A stretch of DNA of 19,463 nucleotides from Candidatus Acidifodinimicrobium mancum (GTDB lineage Archaea; Nanobdellota; Nanobdellia; Parvarchaeales; Parvarchaeaceae), in assembly GCA_015121965.1 (NCBI GenBank), contig JADFAP010000009.1, positions 1-19,463 of the forward strand, given 5' to 3'. Both the position numbers and the translations under genes were made by a program. The notes beneath the pieces were generated by a model. That model ran no database searches. It saw only the letters and a list, made by a program, of their open reading frames with translations, and was not told the DNA's origin. Positions 1 through 7,446 of the stretch are shown here, piece after piece; position 1 is the first letter of the stretch, and each line of letters opens with the position of its first letter.

Positions 1-37
1 GTCTATCTATTATTTAGCGGCTTGTGATTTCTATACT

Positions 38-1924
38 CTATATATCTATTATCAGCTTCTTATCCTCTCTTGATATAGGCAAATCAGATACAACTTTTCC
101 ATCCTTGAATTCAAGTTTTACTCTCCTGCCGAGCGCTGTCAAGTTCCTCGAGAAATCTAAATCAGAGGGTGGCTGATCAATTATAAGTTTCCTCTCCGAC
201 TCATCTATCCTTACGCCGATGAAATAATCATCAATTATATGCGGTATCATCCCGATGGACCACGCCTGTGAAACGCATCCCTGTGGTTTTCCATTCGGTT
301 CAAAGATCTCATTTATCCTTGAAGAGCACTGCGCATCGAAATTCTTCTTCTTTATAATATCTACTATATTCCTGCCCAAGTTGTAATCCTTAAGTTTGAA
401 CGCAACTCCCGCGGCTATGGAAGACAGGAAGGGCCATATCGCCCCGTTTTGATAGCCTTTCGGATCGAATGAGCGGTCGTTTTTGGCAACAGATAGTACT
501 CCATATTCTGTAAGTAAGTTTTGCTTCAGGTTGTCTATAACCATGTTATTCAGTTCCTCATCAACATCCAAGAAGAATGGCACGAACAGTTGATTGGCTG
601 AGTTAATATCCTTATTAAGCTGATCTGAAAGGTACGAGCCGCGCTTGAACTGCCCAAGGCCATTCCTAAGTTTGTCTATGATATCTGGAAGCCTTGCATC
701 CTCTCTTCCATATATTCTCTCTATTCTCAGTAGATCCTCCATTGCACGCAGCCACAGAGCCTGTATTTCTATGGAATATTCCCTATCCATAGAGTCCATC
801 CATGTCTCTCTCCCTCTATCATGTATGAAGTTCCCCTCCAGTCTGCCTTTCATGATGTAAACAAATTTATTCAACCACGGATCGAGGCTAAGAAGCATTT
901 GGGAGTCCCCGGTCTTCAAGTAATAGTCAAGCAGGTCAATTATCAGCATTGGCATCGTATCCATTGGAAATAAGTCCGATCCTGCAAAATTAGGTATGCC
1001 CTTGTCGCCAGATAGTGCAATTATGTTCTTCATAACATCCCTGGCAAAGTTCGGCTGGTTTATTGTAATGAACGATGGCAGAACAAACAGCGCGTCTCTT
1101 GTCCAGAACTGGTTAAAGTAAGGGAAGCCTGCGTATACTTTCCTCTTTGGTAGGTTTGAATATGATAGCAGAGAATCTATTACATCTTTTAAGAATCCTC
1201 TATCAAAAACATCTCCATATCCGTATGAATCGCATATCACGCCTATCAAGTCATTGTAATCCTTGCTTATCCTCAACCTGCTGTTTATCGCCCCGAATAT
1301 GGCGTCCTCTTCCATCCTCTGCATGCTGAATATTATGCTGAGGTCTTCACCCTCCTTTAAAGACGACTTTATAATGCCTGGAACAAACTTGTTCTGCTCG
1401 CTTAAATCATCAAAATACCTGCTGAAGCCCCTGCTTCTGGCGTATTCACCAGGGGTGTGCTTACTGTAGACGGGCGAATAAGCAAAGCTGCCATTGCTAT
1501 AATAAACGTATAGAGTTTTGTCCTTGTACGTTGCCTTGAACCCATTCTTTATGACCTCCAGATTATAGGTTTTATCTGGTATGTAATCTTCTTCCCTTCT
1601 CCTGATGTTTACGCCCACCTCCGCTTCAACATTAAACTGATCTTTGGATTTCAGTGTCACTATCACATGGTTGTCGGAGCAGAAGACATCCTCAGAAACC
1701 TCGGTTTTCCCCGATACATAATCGTATCTTGCAAACTGCGAGTTATACATCTGGAACGACTTGACGTTTTTAGATGACAGGTACTCTCCATTCAGTTTGA
1801 AGGCGAAATAATCGGCAAGCTTAGTGTCCTCATTCCATATCCCGCACCACTTAGATCCGAACTCGCCGTCATTGAACCTGAATATGAACATCCCATTTTT
1901 AGACAGAACATTTACCTTGTCCAT
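38..1924 (-). CDS. Glycogen debranching-type amylo-alpha-1,6-glucosidase
   Basis: This 628-aa protein probably hydrolyses alpha-1,6 branch points (or related alpha-glucosidic bonds) in glycogen-like glucans. The C-terminal two thirds (about residues 240-628) reads as the (alpha/alpha)6 barrel of the archaeal/bacterial GDE C-terminal family. Visible motifs are YFNQFWTRDA (269-278), TWMD (374-377, the likely acidic catalytic region), NGAIWP (493-498), NEIFEP (538-543) and GCVSQAWS (549-556). The N-terminal 200 residues are beta-rich with no clear motif, as expected for the GDE N-terminal sandwich domain. No signal peptide is visible, so it is likely cytosolic. Length fits archaeal debranching enzymes of about 600-700 aa. 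The start is the ATG at 1924; a strong TATA box at 1971-1978 would give a leader of about 24 nt. A second glucan-type hydrolase (GH15) lies at 12244. Family call is firm; exact substrate is inference. Confidence 0.88.
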   Translation of the reverse strand: MDKVNVLSKNGMFIFRFNDGEFGSKWCGIWNEDTKLADYFAFKLNGEYLSSKNVKSFQMYNSQFARYDYVSGKTEVSEDVFCSDNHVIVTLKSKDQFNVEAEVGVNIRRREEDYIPDKTYNLEVIKNGFKATYKDKTLYVYYSNGSFAYSPVYSKHTPGEYARSRGFSRYFDDLSEQNKFVPGIIKSSLKEGEDLSIIFSMQRMEEDAIFGAINSRLRISKDYNDLIGVICDSYGYGDVFDRGFLKDVIDSLLSYSNLPKRKVYAGFPYFNQFWTRDALFVLPSFITINQPNFARDVMKNIIALSGDKGIPNFAGSDLFPMDTMPMLIIDLLDYYLKTGDSQMLLSLDPWLNKFVYIMKGRLEGNFIHDRGRETWMDSMDREYSIEIQALWLRAMEDLLRIERIYGREDARLPDIIDKLRNGLGQFKRGSYLSDQLNKDINSANQLFVPFFLDVDEELNNMVIDNLKQNLLTEYGVLSVAKNDRSFDPKGYQNGAIWPFLSSIAAGVAFKLKDYNLGRNIVDIIKKKNFDAQCSSRINEIFEPNGKPQGCVSQAWSIGMIPHIIDDYFIGVRIDESERKLIIDQPPSDLDFSRNLTALGRRVKLEFKDGKVVSDLPISREDKKLIIDI

Positions 1925-1970
1925 TATGAATACAACACATTGATTATTTTAATTGTTTTCCCGCTCACAC

Positions 1971-1978
1971 TTTATAAA
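1971..1978 (-). promoter_or_regulatory. TATA box for debranching enzyme gene
   Basis: The 8-mer tttataaa is centred about 50 nt before the ATG at 1924, implying a short 5' leader. A weaker A/T box (caattaaaat on the minus strand, 1945-1954) lies at leaderless distance, so either could be used. The 10-mer actttataaa here (1969-1978) matches boxes upstream of the chaperone block. Confidence 0.5.
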
Positions 1979-1991
1979 GAACTTAGGGCCT

Positions 1992-2237
1992 TTAGTTTGA
2001 GTGTGTTTTTTTCTTCCTTCTAATCAATGTTATCAACAATGTTATTACAAAAGCCAGCGTGTACACCAATAGTGCAATAAAACCGAATGCAAACATCAAT
2101 CCACCAGCGAGTGCACTGCCGAAAGAAGGTGAAGAACTATTCATAATCGATATAGAAATCAGTGCCCACAAACCTAAAGGCACGTAGGGGATAAGCGCAA
2201 GCACCCACCACTTTTTAACTACTGCTGGTAGTCTCAT
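1992..2237 (-). CDS. Small two-helix membrane protein, unknown function
   Basis: I do not recognise a family. The 81-aa product begins MRLPAVVKKWW and has two hydrophobic segments: one right after the N-terminal basic stretch (about residues 10-30) and a longer one after a Ser-rich loop (about 43-72). It ends in the basic tail RRKKKTHSN. This predicts a small integral membrane protein with a positively charged cytoplasmic tail. An upstream in-frame ATG at 2279 would add 14 residues. I prefer the ATG at 2237 because a TATA-like box (tatttaag on the minus strand, 2259-2266) is centred 25-26 nt before it, matching the leaderless spacing of other genes in the window. It lies upstream of the debranching enzyme on the same strand with a 67-nt gap, but that gene has its own promoter, so no functional link is shown. 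Confidence 0.6.
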   Translation of the reverse strand: MRLPAVVKKWWVLALIPYVPLGLWALISISIMNSSSPSFGSALAGGLMFAFGFIALLVYTLAFVITLLITLIRRKKKTHSN

Positions 2238-2258
2238 AAAGATGACTTGCAGAGGCAG

Positions 2259-2266
2259 CTTAAATA
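2259..2266 (-). promoter_or_regulatory. TATA-like box, small membrane protein gene
   Basis: On the minus strand tatttaag is centred about 25.5 nt before the ATG at 2237. It supports the shorter start and a leaderless mRNA. Confidence 0.45.
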
Positions 2267-2334
2267 CAGAGCATTTCACAACTTTAAGACGGTTTGCACA
2301 GATCTGGGCTTAATTAGCAAAGCCACAAGAGCCA

Positions 2335-2365
2335 ACTTTATAAACGGAAACCCGACTTTATAAAC
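2335..2365. repeat. Tandem 11-nt direct repeat actttataaac, 20-bp period
   Basis: The 11-mer actttataaac occurs at 2335-2345 and again at 2355-2365, exactly 20 bp apart, in the intergenic region between the divergent small membrane protein and SecB-like genes. The spacing is about two helical turns. The copies could be paired binding sites for a regulator or extra TATA elements for either direction. Confidence 0.6.
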
Positions 2366-2386
2366 AAAGCTCGCCGAAGCAAAAGC

Positions 2387-2394
2387 TTTAAATA
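2387..2394 (+). promoter_or_regulatory. TATA box for SecB-like gene
   Basis: tttaaata is centred 25.5 nt before the ATG at 2416, so transcription should begin at or next to the start codon. It lies just downstream of the actttataaac tandem repeat. Confidence 0.6.
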
Positions 2395-2415
2395 TATTAC
2401 TTTATATTAAGTGTA

Positions 2416-2859
2416 ATGATAATCGGATATCAATTGTCAAAGATAGACGCTGAGAGAAATGACAGCATTATACCGCAGGATCCTATAGAGATCTCTTACA
2501 GGGCTACTACAAAGAGCGTTGGCAAGGACCAGAACTCCAAGACGTTAAGATTCATTTTTGACTACCAAGTTGATCTTAAGGACAGCAAAGACAACAAAGT
2601 TGGTAAGATATACATGGAAGGTACTGTCATCTACGCAGGGACAGGTATAGAGGAAGCTTACAAAAAGCTAACTGAAACTGGCGTGATGCAGCAAGACATA
2701 CAGCAGGAAGTGATGCAGGCAATAAGCAACATGACAATAATAGAGGCTATGCAGATAAGCAAGACATTGAATTTGCCCCCCATCATAAAGCTCCCCGAGT
2801 TAACTTCAGGCAGCCCAGAGCCGCAGAAGGAAGAAAAGAAGCCGGCAAAGAGCAAGTGA
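2416..2859 (+). CDS. SecB-like chaperone-fold protein (putative)
   Basis: The 147-aa soluble protein shows the layout of SecB-fold proteins. An N-terminal segment GYQLSKIDAERND (4-16) is followed by alternating beta-strands (FIFDYQVDL 46-54, IYMEGTVIY 65-73), then a helical stretch (about 93-117), a LNLPPIIKLPEL segment (118-129) and a Lys/Glu/Pro-rich disordered tail. SecB-family proteins hold client polypeptides unfolded for export or, in some TA systems, bind antitoxins. I infer the family from pattern only; no residue proves it. Context supports a chaperone role: grpE-dnaK follows after a 67-nt gap on the same strand and dnaJ follows those. It has its own TATA box (2387-2394) giving a leaderless start, and a palindrome follows its stop codon. 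Alternative: an unrelated beta-sandwich protein of unknown function. Confidence 0.6.
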   Translation: MIIGYQLSKIDAERNDSIIPQDPIEISYRATTKSVGKDQNSKTLRFIFDYQVDLKDSKDNKVGKIYMEGTVIYAGTGIEEAYKKLTETGVMQQDIQQEVMQAISNMTIIEAMQISKTLNLPPIIKLPELTSGSPEPQKEEKKPAKSK

Positions 2860-2891
2860 TAGATAAAATTTTAAATATTTAAATTATCTAT
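2859..2891. promoter_or_regulatory. Inverted repeat upstream of grpE, candidate operator
   Basis: Perfect 8-bp arms atagataa (2859-2866) and ttatctat (2884-2891) flank an internal 14-bp perfect palindrome tttaaatatttaaa (2870-2883). The element starts at the last base of the SecB-like stop codon and ends 4 nt before the grpE TATA box. This is a natural place for an operator or activator site controlling the grpE-dnaK unit. It could also act as an A/T-rich 3'-end signal for the upstream gene. Confidence 0.5.
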
Positions 2892-2895
2892 TGAC

Positions 2896-2903
2896 TTTAT
2901 AAG
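2896..2903 (+). promoter_or_regulatory. TATA box for grpE-dnaK
   Basis: tttataag is centred 27.5 nt before the grpE ATG at 2927, which predicts a leaderless grpE-dnaK transcript. It is part of actttataag, matching the repeat at 2335/2355. Confidence 0.6.
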
Positions 2904-2926
2904 AAATCTTTAATCGTATCTTTTTT

Positions 2927-3364
2927 ATGGCAGAAGAACCAATTGAATCAAAAGAGGAAAATAATAGTCCAGAAGACTACAAGTCAAAATATTTATATTT
3001 GCTCGCTGAGATGGATAACTATAGAAAAATTAGGGACAAAGAGCGGGATCAGTACTCCAAGTTTTCGAATGAGGTGCTTATGACAGCTTTGCTGAAAGTT
3101 TTGGACGATTTTGACAGCGTGCTTAAGGCAGGAGAAGAGGAGAAGGTGAAATTGATGCAGAATTCGCTGATGAGTACTCTGTCGTCTTTTGGGCTTAAGA
3201 GGCTTCAAGTCGTAGGTACAAAATTTTCGCCTGACATAGCTGAGTCAGTATCTACGGAGGAAGTAGAGGAAGACAAGAAAGGGCTCATACTGGAGGAGAT
3301 CCAGGCGGGCTATGAATTGAACGGGAAGGTAATAAGATACCCGAAGGTGAAGGTGGGGATATGA
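2927..3364 (+). CDS. grpE: GrpE nucleotide exchange factor
   Basis: GrpE releases ADP from DnaK and so resets the Hsp70 cycle in the cytosol. At 145 aa it is shorter than most bacterial GrpE proteins (about 170-200). It has an acidic N-terminal leader, a short helical dimerisation segment beginning YKSKYLYLLAEMDNYRKIRDKE (about 18-39), and a C-terminal beta domain with VGTKFSPDIAESVS (96-109), ILEEIQAGYELNGKVIRYPKVKV (121-143). The AEMDNYRKR-like and GYxLNGKVIRxxxVxV patterns are typical of GrpE. The stop codon overlaps the dnaK start by 4 nt (ATGA at 3361-3364), so translation is probably coupled. The start is fixed by the TATA box 27.5 nt upstream. Confident from motifs and from the dnaK neighbour. 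Confidence 0.93.
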   Translation: MAEEPIESKEENNSPEDYKSKYLYLLAEMDNYRKIRDKERDQYSKFSNEVLMTALLKVLDDFDSVLKAGEEEKVKLMQNSLMSTLSSFGLKRLQVVGTKFSPDIAESVSTEEVEEDKKGLILEEIQAGYELNGKVIRYPKVKVGI

Positions 3365-5202
3365 GTGCTAAGGAAAGAATAATAGGGATAGATTTAGGTA
3401 CATCTAATTCGCAGGCAGCGGTCGTCATGGCCGGAAGACCTACGATAATACCGAGTGCAGAGGGGGCTACAGTCGCAGGCAAGATGTTTCCATCTGTCGT
3501 GTCATTCTTGAAAGATGGGACGATCCTTGTAGGTGAGCCAGCGAGAAGGCAGGCAGTTTCTAATCCAAACAACACCATATTCGCCGCAAAGCGTAAGATG
3601 GGCACAGATTTCAAGTACAAGGTATTCGACAAGGAGTACACCCCTCAGCAGATATCCGCGTTTATACTTCAGAAGATAAAGAGAGACGCAGAGTCATTCT
3701 TGGGCGGGGAGGTAAAGAAGGCTGTCATAACTGTCCCAGCTTATTTCAATGACAATCAGAGGCAGGCTACAAAGGATGCGGGCACCATAGCAGGATTGGA
3801 TGTTGTCAGAATAATAAATGAGCCAACTGCTGCGGCGATGGCATACGGCCTTGATAAGTCAGCGGACGTGAAAGTTCTTGTGTATGATTTAGGGGGAGGG
3901 ACTCTGGATGTAACCATGATGGACATCTCCGGTGGCACTTTTGAAGTCCTATCGACTTCTGGAGACACGCAGCTTGGCGGCGTGGACATGGACAACGCGC
4001 TCGTAGAGTACATAGTGAATGACTTTGCTACAAGGGAGGGCATAAATCTCAAAAGCGACAACGTAGCCATGCAGAGGATAAAGGAAGCAGCTGAGAAAGC
4101 AAAGATAGAGCTTTCAACCGTATTGGAGACAGAAATAAACCTGCCTTACATCACTATAACAAAAGAAGGACCAAAGAATTTGATAATGAAGATATCAAGG
4201 GCAAAGCTAGAAAGTTTGGTGATGCCAATAATAGAAAGATCTAGAAAGCCGATAGATAATGCTATTTCTGATGCTAAAATTGATAAATCAAACATAGCGA
4301 AGATAATACTAGTTGGAGGACCCACAAGGATGCCCGTGGTCCAGAAGTTTCTGACAGACATATTCGGGGACAAGATAGAGAAAGGAGTTGACCCAATGGA
4401 AGCTGTGGCTATAGGAGCAGCTATACAGGGAGCAGTACTTGCAGGTGAGATAAAGGATATAGTTCTTTTGGATGTTACGCCGCTTACTCTCGGCGTAGAG
4501 ACTTTGGGAGGCATAGTTGCTCCAATAATAGAGAGAAACACCACAATACCTTTCAAGGCAAGCAAGATATTCTCCACAGCGGATGACTATCAGACGACTG
4601 TAACGATAAATGTCATACAAGGAGAGAGGCCTATGGTGAAGGACAACATAAGCCTTGGGATGTTCAATTTGACTGGAATACCTCCAGCACCAAGGGGCGT
4701 GCCGCAGATAGAGGTTACATTTGACATCGATGCAAACGGCATATTGAACGTGTCCGCGAAGGACTTGGCGAGTGGAAAGTCTCAGAAGATAACAATAACC
4801 GCACCGAATAAGCTTTCAAAGGACCAAATAGAGAAGATGGTTAAGGAAGCAAAGGAAAATGAGCAGACCGACAAGGAGAACAGGGAGAAGGTAGAGCAAA
4901 AGAATGAAGTCTCCACCCTTGCGTATTCCTTGGAGAAGACCATCTCAGAATTCAAAGATAAGATCAGCGACGAAGACAAGAAAGAGGCGCAGGATATCAT
5001 ACAGAAGACCAAGGATGACGTAAACAAAGAAGATTTTGAAGCAATAAAGGAAGACAAGGAGAAGCTGGCTGCGATCATTGATAAAATAGGCAAAACGATC
5101 TATCAGCCTGCAAAGCCTGACAACTCAAGCAGTCCGCAGGAACCAGAAAACAATGATGACGCTGGCAAAAGCAATGATGACTCAGGCTCTTCTAATCAAT
5201 GA
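3361..5202 (+). CDS. dnaK: DnaK, Hsp70 chaperone
   Basis: This is a full-length 613-aa ATP-dependent Hsp70. The nucleotide-binding domain has IIGIDLGTSNS (7-17), KDAGTIAGLDVVRIINEPTAA (138-158), YDLGGGTLDV (175-184), GDTQLGGVDMD (201-211) and ILVGGPTRMPVVQ (316-328). The interdomain linker is DIVLLDVTPLTLGVE (366-380), followed by the substrate-binding domain (about 390-500) with FDIDANGILNVSAKD (454-468), a helical lid, and a Ser/Asn/Asp-rich tail without an EEVD ending. It lacks the insertion of roughly 24 residues that Gram-negative bacterial DnaK has after GEPARRQAVSNP, as expected for Gram-positive and archaeal versions. Because many archaea lack Hsp70, archaeal dnaK is generally thought to have been acquired from bacteria. 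It overlaps grpE by 4 nt and is followed by dnaJ after 50 nt. Confidence 0.98.
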   Translation: MSAKERIIGIDLGTSNSQAAVVMAGRPTIIPSAEGATVAGKMFPSVVSFLKDGTILVGEPARRQAVSNPNNTIFAAKRKMGTDFKYKVFDKEYTPQQISAFILQKIKRDAESFLGGEVKKAVITVPAYFNDNQRQATKDAGTIAGLDVVRIINEPTAAAMAYGLDKSADVKVLVYDLGGGTLDVTMMDISGGTFEVLSTSGDTQLGGVDMDNALVEYIVNDFATREGINLKSDNVAMQRIKEAAEKAKIELSTVLETEINLPYITITKEGPKNLIMKISRAKLESLVMPIIERSRKPIDNAISDAKIDKSNIAKIILVGGPTRMPVVQKFLTDIFGDKIEKGVDPMEAVAIGAAIQGAVLAGEIKDIVLLDVTPLTLGVETLGGIVAPIIERNTTIPFKASKIFSTADDYQTTVTINVIQGERPMVKDNISLGMFNLTGIPPAPRGVPQIEVTFDIDANGILNVSAKDLASGKSQKITITAPNKLSKDQIEKMVKEAKENEQTDKENREKVEQKNEVSTLAYSLEKTISEFKDKISDEDKKEAQDIIQKTKDDVNKEDFEAIKEDKEKLAAIIDKIGKTIYQPAKPDNSSSPQEPENNDDAGKSNDDSGSSNQ

Positions 5203-5252
5203 TGCGCATGCTTAATAACTGATTCTTTCTTATTATAATATTACAAGTGAAC

Positions 5253-6287
5253 ATGGAAGAAGACCCCTACAAGATTCTGGGCATCAAGCCGAGCGCCTCC
5301 GAGGAGGAGATAAAGAAGGCATACAAGGCCCTCGCTAAGAAATATCATCCCGATTTGAATGCCGGGAACAAGGAAGCCGAGGAGAAATTTAAGAAGATAA
5401 ACCAGGCTTATAGGGAATTGACCAACAGGGGTGGGCCCTCATCCCAAAACGCAGGGCCGGACTATTCAAACGTTCATTTTGAAGACTTTGCGGACTTCTT
5501 CAACTTTGGTGGTTTTGGCGGGTTCGAAGACATATTTCGCGGATTCGGCTTTGGAGAGGAATCCGGAAACAACCTAAGGGTCGATGTGAACCTCACATTG
5601 GACGAGCTGGTTAAAGGCGGGAGCAAGAAGATAGAGGTAACAAGGAACGTTCTATGCCGCACCTGCAGTGGAACCGGCGCAGTGGAGAGGCATACCTGCC
5701 CAAAGTGCAAGGGGACTGGCAGAGTTAGGTCTACTACGAGAGGCATAGCTTCATTATTTGTGACGATGGCGAGATGTGATATGTGCTCTGGAAGGGGGTA
5801 TATAATAGACAAAGCTTGCCCTGTTTGCGGTGGAACCGGGTTTGTGAGGAAGAAGGAGGAGATATCAATTCCCATACCTCACGGTATAGCAGATAATGAT
5901 TATATCATAGTCTCTGACAAAGGCGATCAGAACAGGCGAGGACTTAGCGGCGATCTGCAGGTCGTCTTCCACATAATTAAGGATAAGTACTTCAAGGTTG
6001 AGGGCAGGAATCTAAGGACTATTCTGCATGTCGACATAAGGGATCTGCTGGAAGGCAGGCTCATAGAGATAGACACGCCAGCCGGAAAAGAGGAAATTGA
6101 TCTTAGGGACAATCGGGGGAAGCCTGTAGTGATAAAAGGTCAGGGGCTCTTCGACAAGAATGGTCGCCGTGGGGATCTCATAGTAGATTTGGCAATCGAG
6201 ATACCTGGGAAGATAGGGAAAAAGGATCTATCAGAGTTGGACAAACTATTGGGTAACAGGGTTGATCCATTCATATCCGAAGCATAG
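5253..6287 (+). CDS. dnaJ: DnaJ, class A Hsp40 co-chaperone
   Basis: DnaJ delivers clients to DnaK and stimulates its ATPase. Using the ATG at 5253 the protein is 344 aa. It has a J domain (1-60) with the HPD motif at 32-34, and a Gly/Phe-rich linker (about 83-105, e.g. FNFGGFGGFEDIFRGFGFG). A complete zinc-finger region carries four CxxCxGxG motifs: CRTCSGTG (135), CPKCKGTG (149), CDMCSGRG (175) and CPVCGGTG (189). Two C-terminal substrate-binding beta domains follow. This makes it class A. A GTG at 5247 would add two residues; ATG is preferred as the usual start, but no sharp promoter decides. The best upstream box, cttaataa (5211-5218), would leave a leader of a few nt. Read-through from dnaK, 50 nt upstream, is also possible. 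A glycosyltransferase gene starts 1 nt after its stop. Confidence 0.97.
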   Translation: MEEDPYKILGIKPSASEEEIKKAYKALAKKYHPDLNAGNKEAEEKFKKINQAYRELTNRGGPSSQNAGPDYSNVHFEDFADFFNFGGFGGFEDIFRGFGFGEESGNNLRVDVNLTLDELVKGGSKKIEVTRNVLCRTCSGTGAVERHTCPKCKGTGRVRSTTRGIASLFVTMARCDMCSGRGYIIDKACPVCGGTGFVRKKEEISIPIPHGIADNDYIIVSDKGDQNRRGLSGDLQVVFHIIKDKYFKVEGRNLRTILHVDIRDLLEGRLIEIDTPAGKEEIDLRDNRGKPVVIKGQGLFDKNGRRGDLIVDLAIEIPGKIGKKDLSELDKLLGNRVDPFISEA

Positions 6288-6288
6288 A

Positions 6289-7446
6289 ATGAATATGAAA
6301 AAACTAGTCGTAGCAATTTATACAGATTATTTTCAGCCAATGAGATATAATGGCGGTGGCTTGGAAGTCTACATAGAGACCATAAAAAGAGAGTTGGAGA
6401 GGAGAGGACATAAAGTTTTCGTGGTTACAAGTGGCCCAAAAAAATTAGAGGATTACTACAATAATAGGAAGGATATAATAGTACTGCATGGTTTTAGAGT
6501 TTACAAGCTAAATCCTTACTTCGGTTTGTATCTTGACCTCCTAGATATAGATAAGCGGCTAATAGAGATGAAGCCAGATGTCATACACATACAAAGCGTG
6601 TACACTATGGGACTACTGGGGATAAAGGTCAGCAAGTTTCTGAACGTGCCTGTCATAGCCACAAATCACACCTTCAATACTTCTTACGCATCTATAGCTT
6701 CATACGTTTCAAAGAATAAGTTGGTTGTCAAGTCTATTCAATCTATGTTGATTAACTACTTGAGGTGGTTCTATAAGAGAACGAAGGTTGTGATTTCTCC
6801 CTCATTGTTCATAAAGAGGGAGCTAAATAGTTACGGGATACACAACGTATCCGTTTTGTACGACGGGGTGGACCTGTCCAAGCTTAAAACCAATAAGTCA
6901 ATGGCTGAAGCAAGAAGGATACTAGGAATCTCAAAGAATGACAAAGTCATCCTTTACCTTAGCAGGGTAAGCGCTGAAAAGAACATATCTCTTTTTATCA
7001 GGGCAGCGAAGGGATTAGAGAAAGACGGTGTAAAGTCTATAGTTGCCGGATCTGGTAAGGATTTAGAAAAGTACAAAGAGCTTAGCCGTGATCTTGGGTT
7101 AAAGAATATAAAGTTCACCGGATTTGTTGATGACGATAAAAAGAAGCTATACTACAAAGCTGCAGATGTTTTCTGTTTTCCTTCGGAGTTTGAGACGCAA
7201 GGCTTAGTGGCGATTGAGGCTATGGCGGTAGGAACACCAGTTGTGGCGCCTAAGGGAACGGCCCAGGCGGAGATAATAAAGTCGGGGATAAATGGGGAGA
7301 CCTTCAAAAAGGGCGACCTAGCTGATTTTATCAACAAAATCAACAAGGTACTTGAAAACAGAGGGAAGTATAGAACGAAGCAGGCTGTCAAAGAATTTGA
7401 TGTGAGAAAGCACGTGTCGAAGCTATTGAAGATTTACACCAGCTAA
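6289..7446 (+). CDS. GT4-family glycosyltransferase
   Basis: This 385-aa GT-B fold enzyme transfers a sugar from a nucleotide-sugar donor with retention, probably onto a lipid, polysaccharide or glycoprotein glycan. The N-terminal domain has TDYFQP (12-17) and a Gly-rich loop GGGLEVY (22-28). The C-terminal donor domain has YLSRVSAEKN (223-232) and the GT4 E-x7-E motif (Glu302 and Glu310) in FETQGLVAIEAMAVGTPVVAP. No membrane segment is obvious, so it acts at the cytoplasmic face. The ATG at 6289 lies 1 nt after the dnaJ stop; a second ATG at 6295 is equally possible. A frame extension back to 6262 inside dnaJ is unlikely to be used. No TATA box is visible, so it is probably co-transcribed with dnaJ. 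Substrate unknown. Confidence 0.88.
   Translation: MNMKKLVVAIYTDYFQPMRYNGGGLEVYIETIKRELERRGHKVFVVTSGPKKLEDYYNNRKDIIVLHGFRVYKLNPYFGLYLDLLDIDKRLIEMKPDVIHIQSVYTMGLLGIKVSKFLNVPVIATNHTFNTSYASIASYVSKNKLVVKSIQSMLINYLRWFYKRTKVVISPSLFIKRELNSYGIHNVSVLYDGVDLSKLKTNKSMAEARRILGISKNDKVILYLSRVSAEKNISLFIRAAKGLEKDGVKSIVAGSGKDLEKYKELSRDLGLKNIKFTGFVDDDKKKLYYKAADVFCFPSEFETQGLVAIEAMAVGTPVVAPKGTAQAEIIKSGINGETFKKGDLADFINKINKVLENRGKYRTKQAVKEFDVRKHVSKLLKIYTS

Noticed and set aside
4146..4577. Long antisense reading frames inside dnaK (also 3756-4070 and 4782-5093).
   Set aside because: They lie fully within a strongly conserved coding gene, have low-complexity Ser/Ile-rich translations and no promoter; they are mirror frames of dnaK.
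5474..5875. Antisense 133-codon frame inside dnaJ.
   Set aside because: It is the reverse reading of the Gly/Phe and zinc-finger region of dnaJ and its translation shows no domain.
6262..6288. Extended N-terminus of the GT4 protein overlapping dnaJ.
   Set aside because: The extra residues come from the conserved dnaJ 3' end, and the GT4 family fold begins just after the ATG at 6289/6295.
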